A stretch of DNA of 64,000 bases from the NCBI GenBank assembly GCA_037976565.1, contig CP137668.1, positions 4,980,261-5,044,260 on the forward strand, given 5' to 3'. The notes under the pieces are model-generated. The model saw nothing but the letters and a program-made list of their open reading frames with translations, was not told the origin of the DNA and did no database searches. The translations under genes were made by a program, and so were the position numbers. Positions 63,055-64,000 of the stretch are shown piece after piece (the stretch's first letter is position 1; every line of letters starts with the position of its first letter). The stretch comes from Mesocentrotus franciscanus (Eukaryota; Echinodermata; Echinoidea; Camarodonta; Strongylocentrotidae).

Positions 63055-63689
63055 GTGCATAACTGTGATTATACTTCAGTGTTGATTGCAGATGATTTTC
63101 ATTTTGGGTGATGTATATACTGAAATATGTGGCAAACATGTACGAGTCTGAGCTTTGTTGTTTATTGTCTTCACATTCATCGGCACCCTTCCACTGGGCA
63201 CATAGTGCTAAAATATCACAATTTGTGGAAACTTGCATAATGTTTAGCAACCATCTACCAGCTAGATTCTGCTCCATAAGTACACACAAGTGTCTTCCAT
63301 AATAATGACTCGATTTAAAGTTTATGCAAGTGTTTAGATGGAGGGGACTTGATCATTCATAGAAAATTTGTTTAAGTTAATGCAGAAATGCAGAGAAGTA
63401 TCTCAGATAATTGTACAACTGTTGGTTTAGATTGCAAGTGTTTTGGAAATCACACAAGTTTCAGTAGTTTACAATATACTGGTAGTCTCCTTTTATGATA
63501 GAGTAACCTTGCCTAATGCTCTTATGGAATATCGTATATCTCTGATATTTCATATGTTCCCCTTTTCCATTCATCCTTCCTCCCTTTGCTCCACACTCCC
63601 CTTACACCTCAGCAAATCAATTCATTCAAAAGATAACAAATTGTTTGGAACTTCATCTCGCAATGGTCTTTTGTGTTTGTGTTGTTCAG
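63055..63689 (+). other. stx17: Syntaxin-17 intron
   Basis: A 635-bp intron with GTGCAT donor and 'gtttgtgttgttcag' acceptor, phase 0. Short open frames in it are not coding. Confidence 0.8.
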
Positions 63690-63755
63690 TTTCAACAACT
63701 GCAGCAATGGGATAAGCTAAGAGTGGAGCAGATTAATGCCAGGAGAACAGTACAA
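63690..63755 (+). CDS. stx17: Syntaxin-17, second coding exon
   Basis: A 66-nt, 22-codon exon, phase 0 at both ends. It lies between 'gttgttcag' (AG at 63688-63689) and a consensus GTAAGT donor (63756). It encodes FQQLQQWDKLRVEQINARRT followed by VQ, continuing the first Habc helix. Human syntaxin-17 has IWDKLHEEHINAGRTVQ at this point, so WDKL, IN and RTVQ are conserved. Joining to the preceding exon restores the unbroken syntaxin-17 alignment, which supports both splice sites. Later exons lie to the right of the window. Confidence 0.92.
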
Positions 63756-64000
63756 GTAAGTATTGGTTAATCATTCACTATTGTCTGTCTGTGGATGGGA
63801 TAAGTGAACTTGATCACTTTGACCCCCCTCTCTTCCCATTTTACTTGACTAGATGTTCAGGCGTACCACTAAAAGCCCCCTAGTGGCGCTCTTTACAAAG
63901 AGTACAGTGGGTTAGGGTTGTACTTGGGGTGTGACCTCTATTTAACATCCTATCTGAAGAATATCATTGCTATTTAATAGCTTTTCAAAGTATCTGAAAC
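63756..64000 (+). other. stx17: Syntaxin-17 intron, continues past window
   Basis: Begins with GTAAGT. Contains 'ccccctagtggcgctcttt' and no further exon before the edge. Confidence 0.7.

Overview
This window is AT-rich, gene-poor eukaryotic DNA with many introns, microsatellites and short DNA transposons. I think it is echinoderm, most likely sea urchin. The reasons are a tandem, single-exon, strongly diverged rhodopsin-type receptor pair of the kind expanded in echinoids, a deuterostome-like syntaxin-17, a degenerate TTAGGG-type tract and many small terminal-inverted-repeat elements. The species is inferred, not proven.

Left end (1-5.75 kb): two copies of a direct tandem duplication with a period of about 3.92 kb. 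Each copy carries an intronless GPCR gene on the minus strand. One copy is complete (3181-4206). The other runs off the left edge after 94 open codons. From 5.8 to 13 kb there are low-complexity tracts, a 59-bp minisatellite, a tRNA-derived SINE, a G-quadruplex tract and a telomere-like tract. Beside the last lies a well-formed minus-strand exon for a secreted peptide precursor (11709-11968).

Middle (13-45 kb): mostly non-coding. It holds a short coding-like segment (13504-13653), several palindromic or foldback elements, a paired CRE site (20980-21002), a 2.19-kb hAT-type element with an exact 8-bp target duplication (26071-28263), a GC-rich structured block (28370-28625), two copies of a 0.52-kb dispersed repeat, and a 92-bp exon carrying the first cysteines of a Ly6/uPAR/Quiver-type three-finger protein (41593-41684).

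Right part (45-64 kb): a decayed LINE 3' end (45831-47431), an intact hAT MITE (48620-49033) whose right half and flank recur inside another MITE at 43.6 kb, a pair of TTAA-flanked MITEs, a large foldback, a 172-bp AAT array, and a CpG-rich promoter-like block (61.24-61.64 kb). The first two coding exons of syntaxin-17 (62893-63054 and 63690-63755) follow on the plus strand and continue past the right edge.

I see no operon-like logic and no defence system. The recognisable genes are independent animal genes. The main interest is in their exon structure, the divergence of the GPCR copies, and the nested transposon history.
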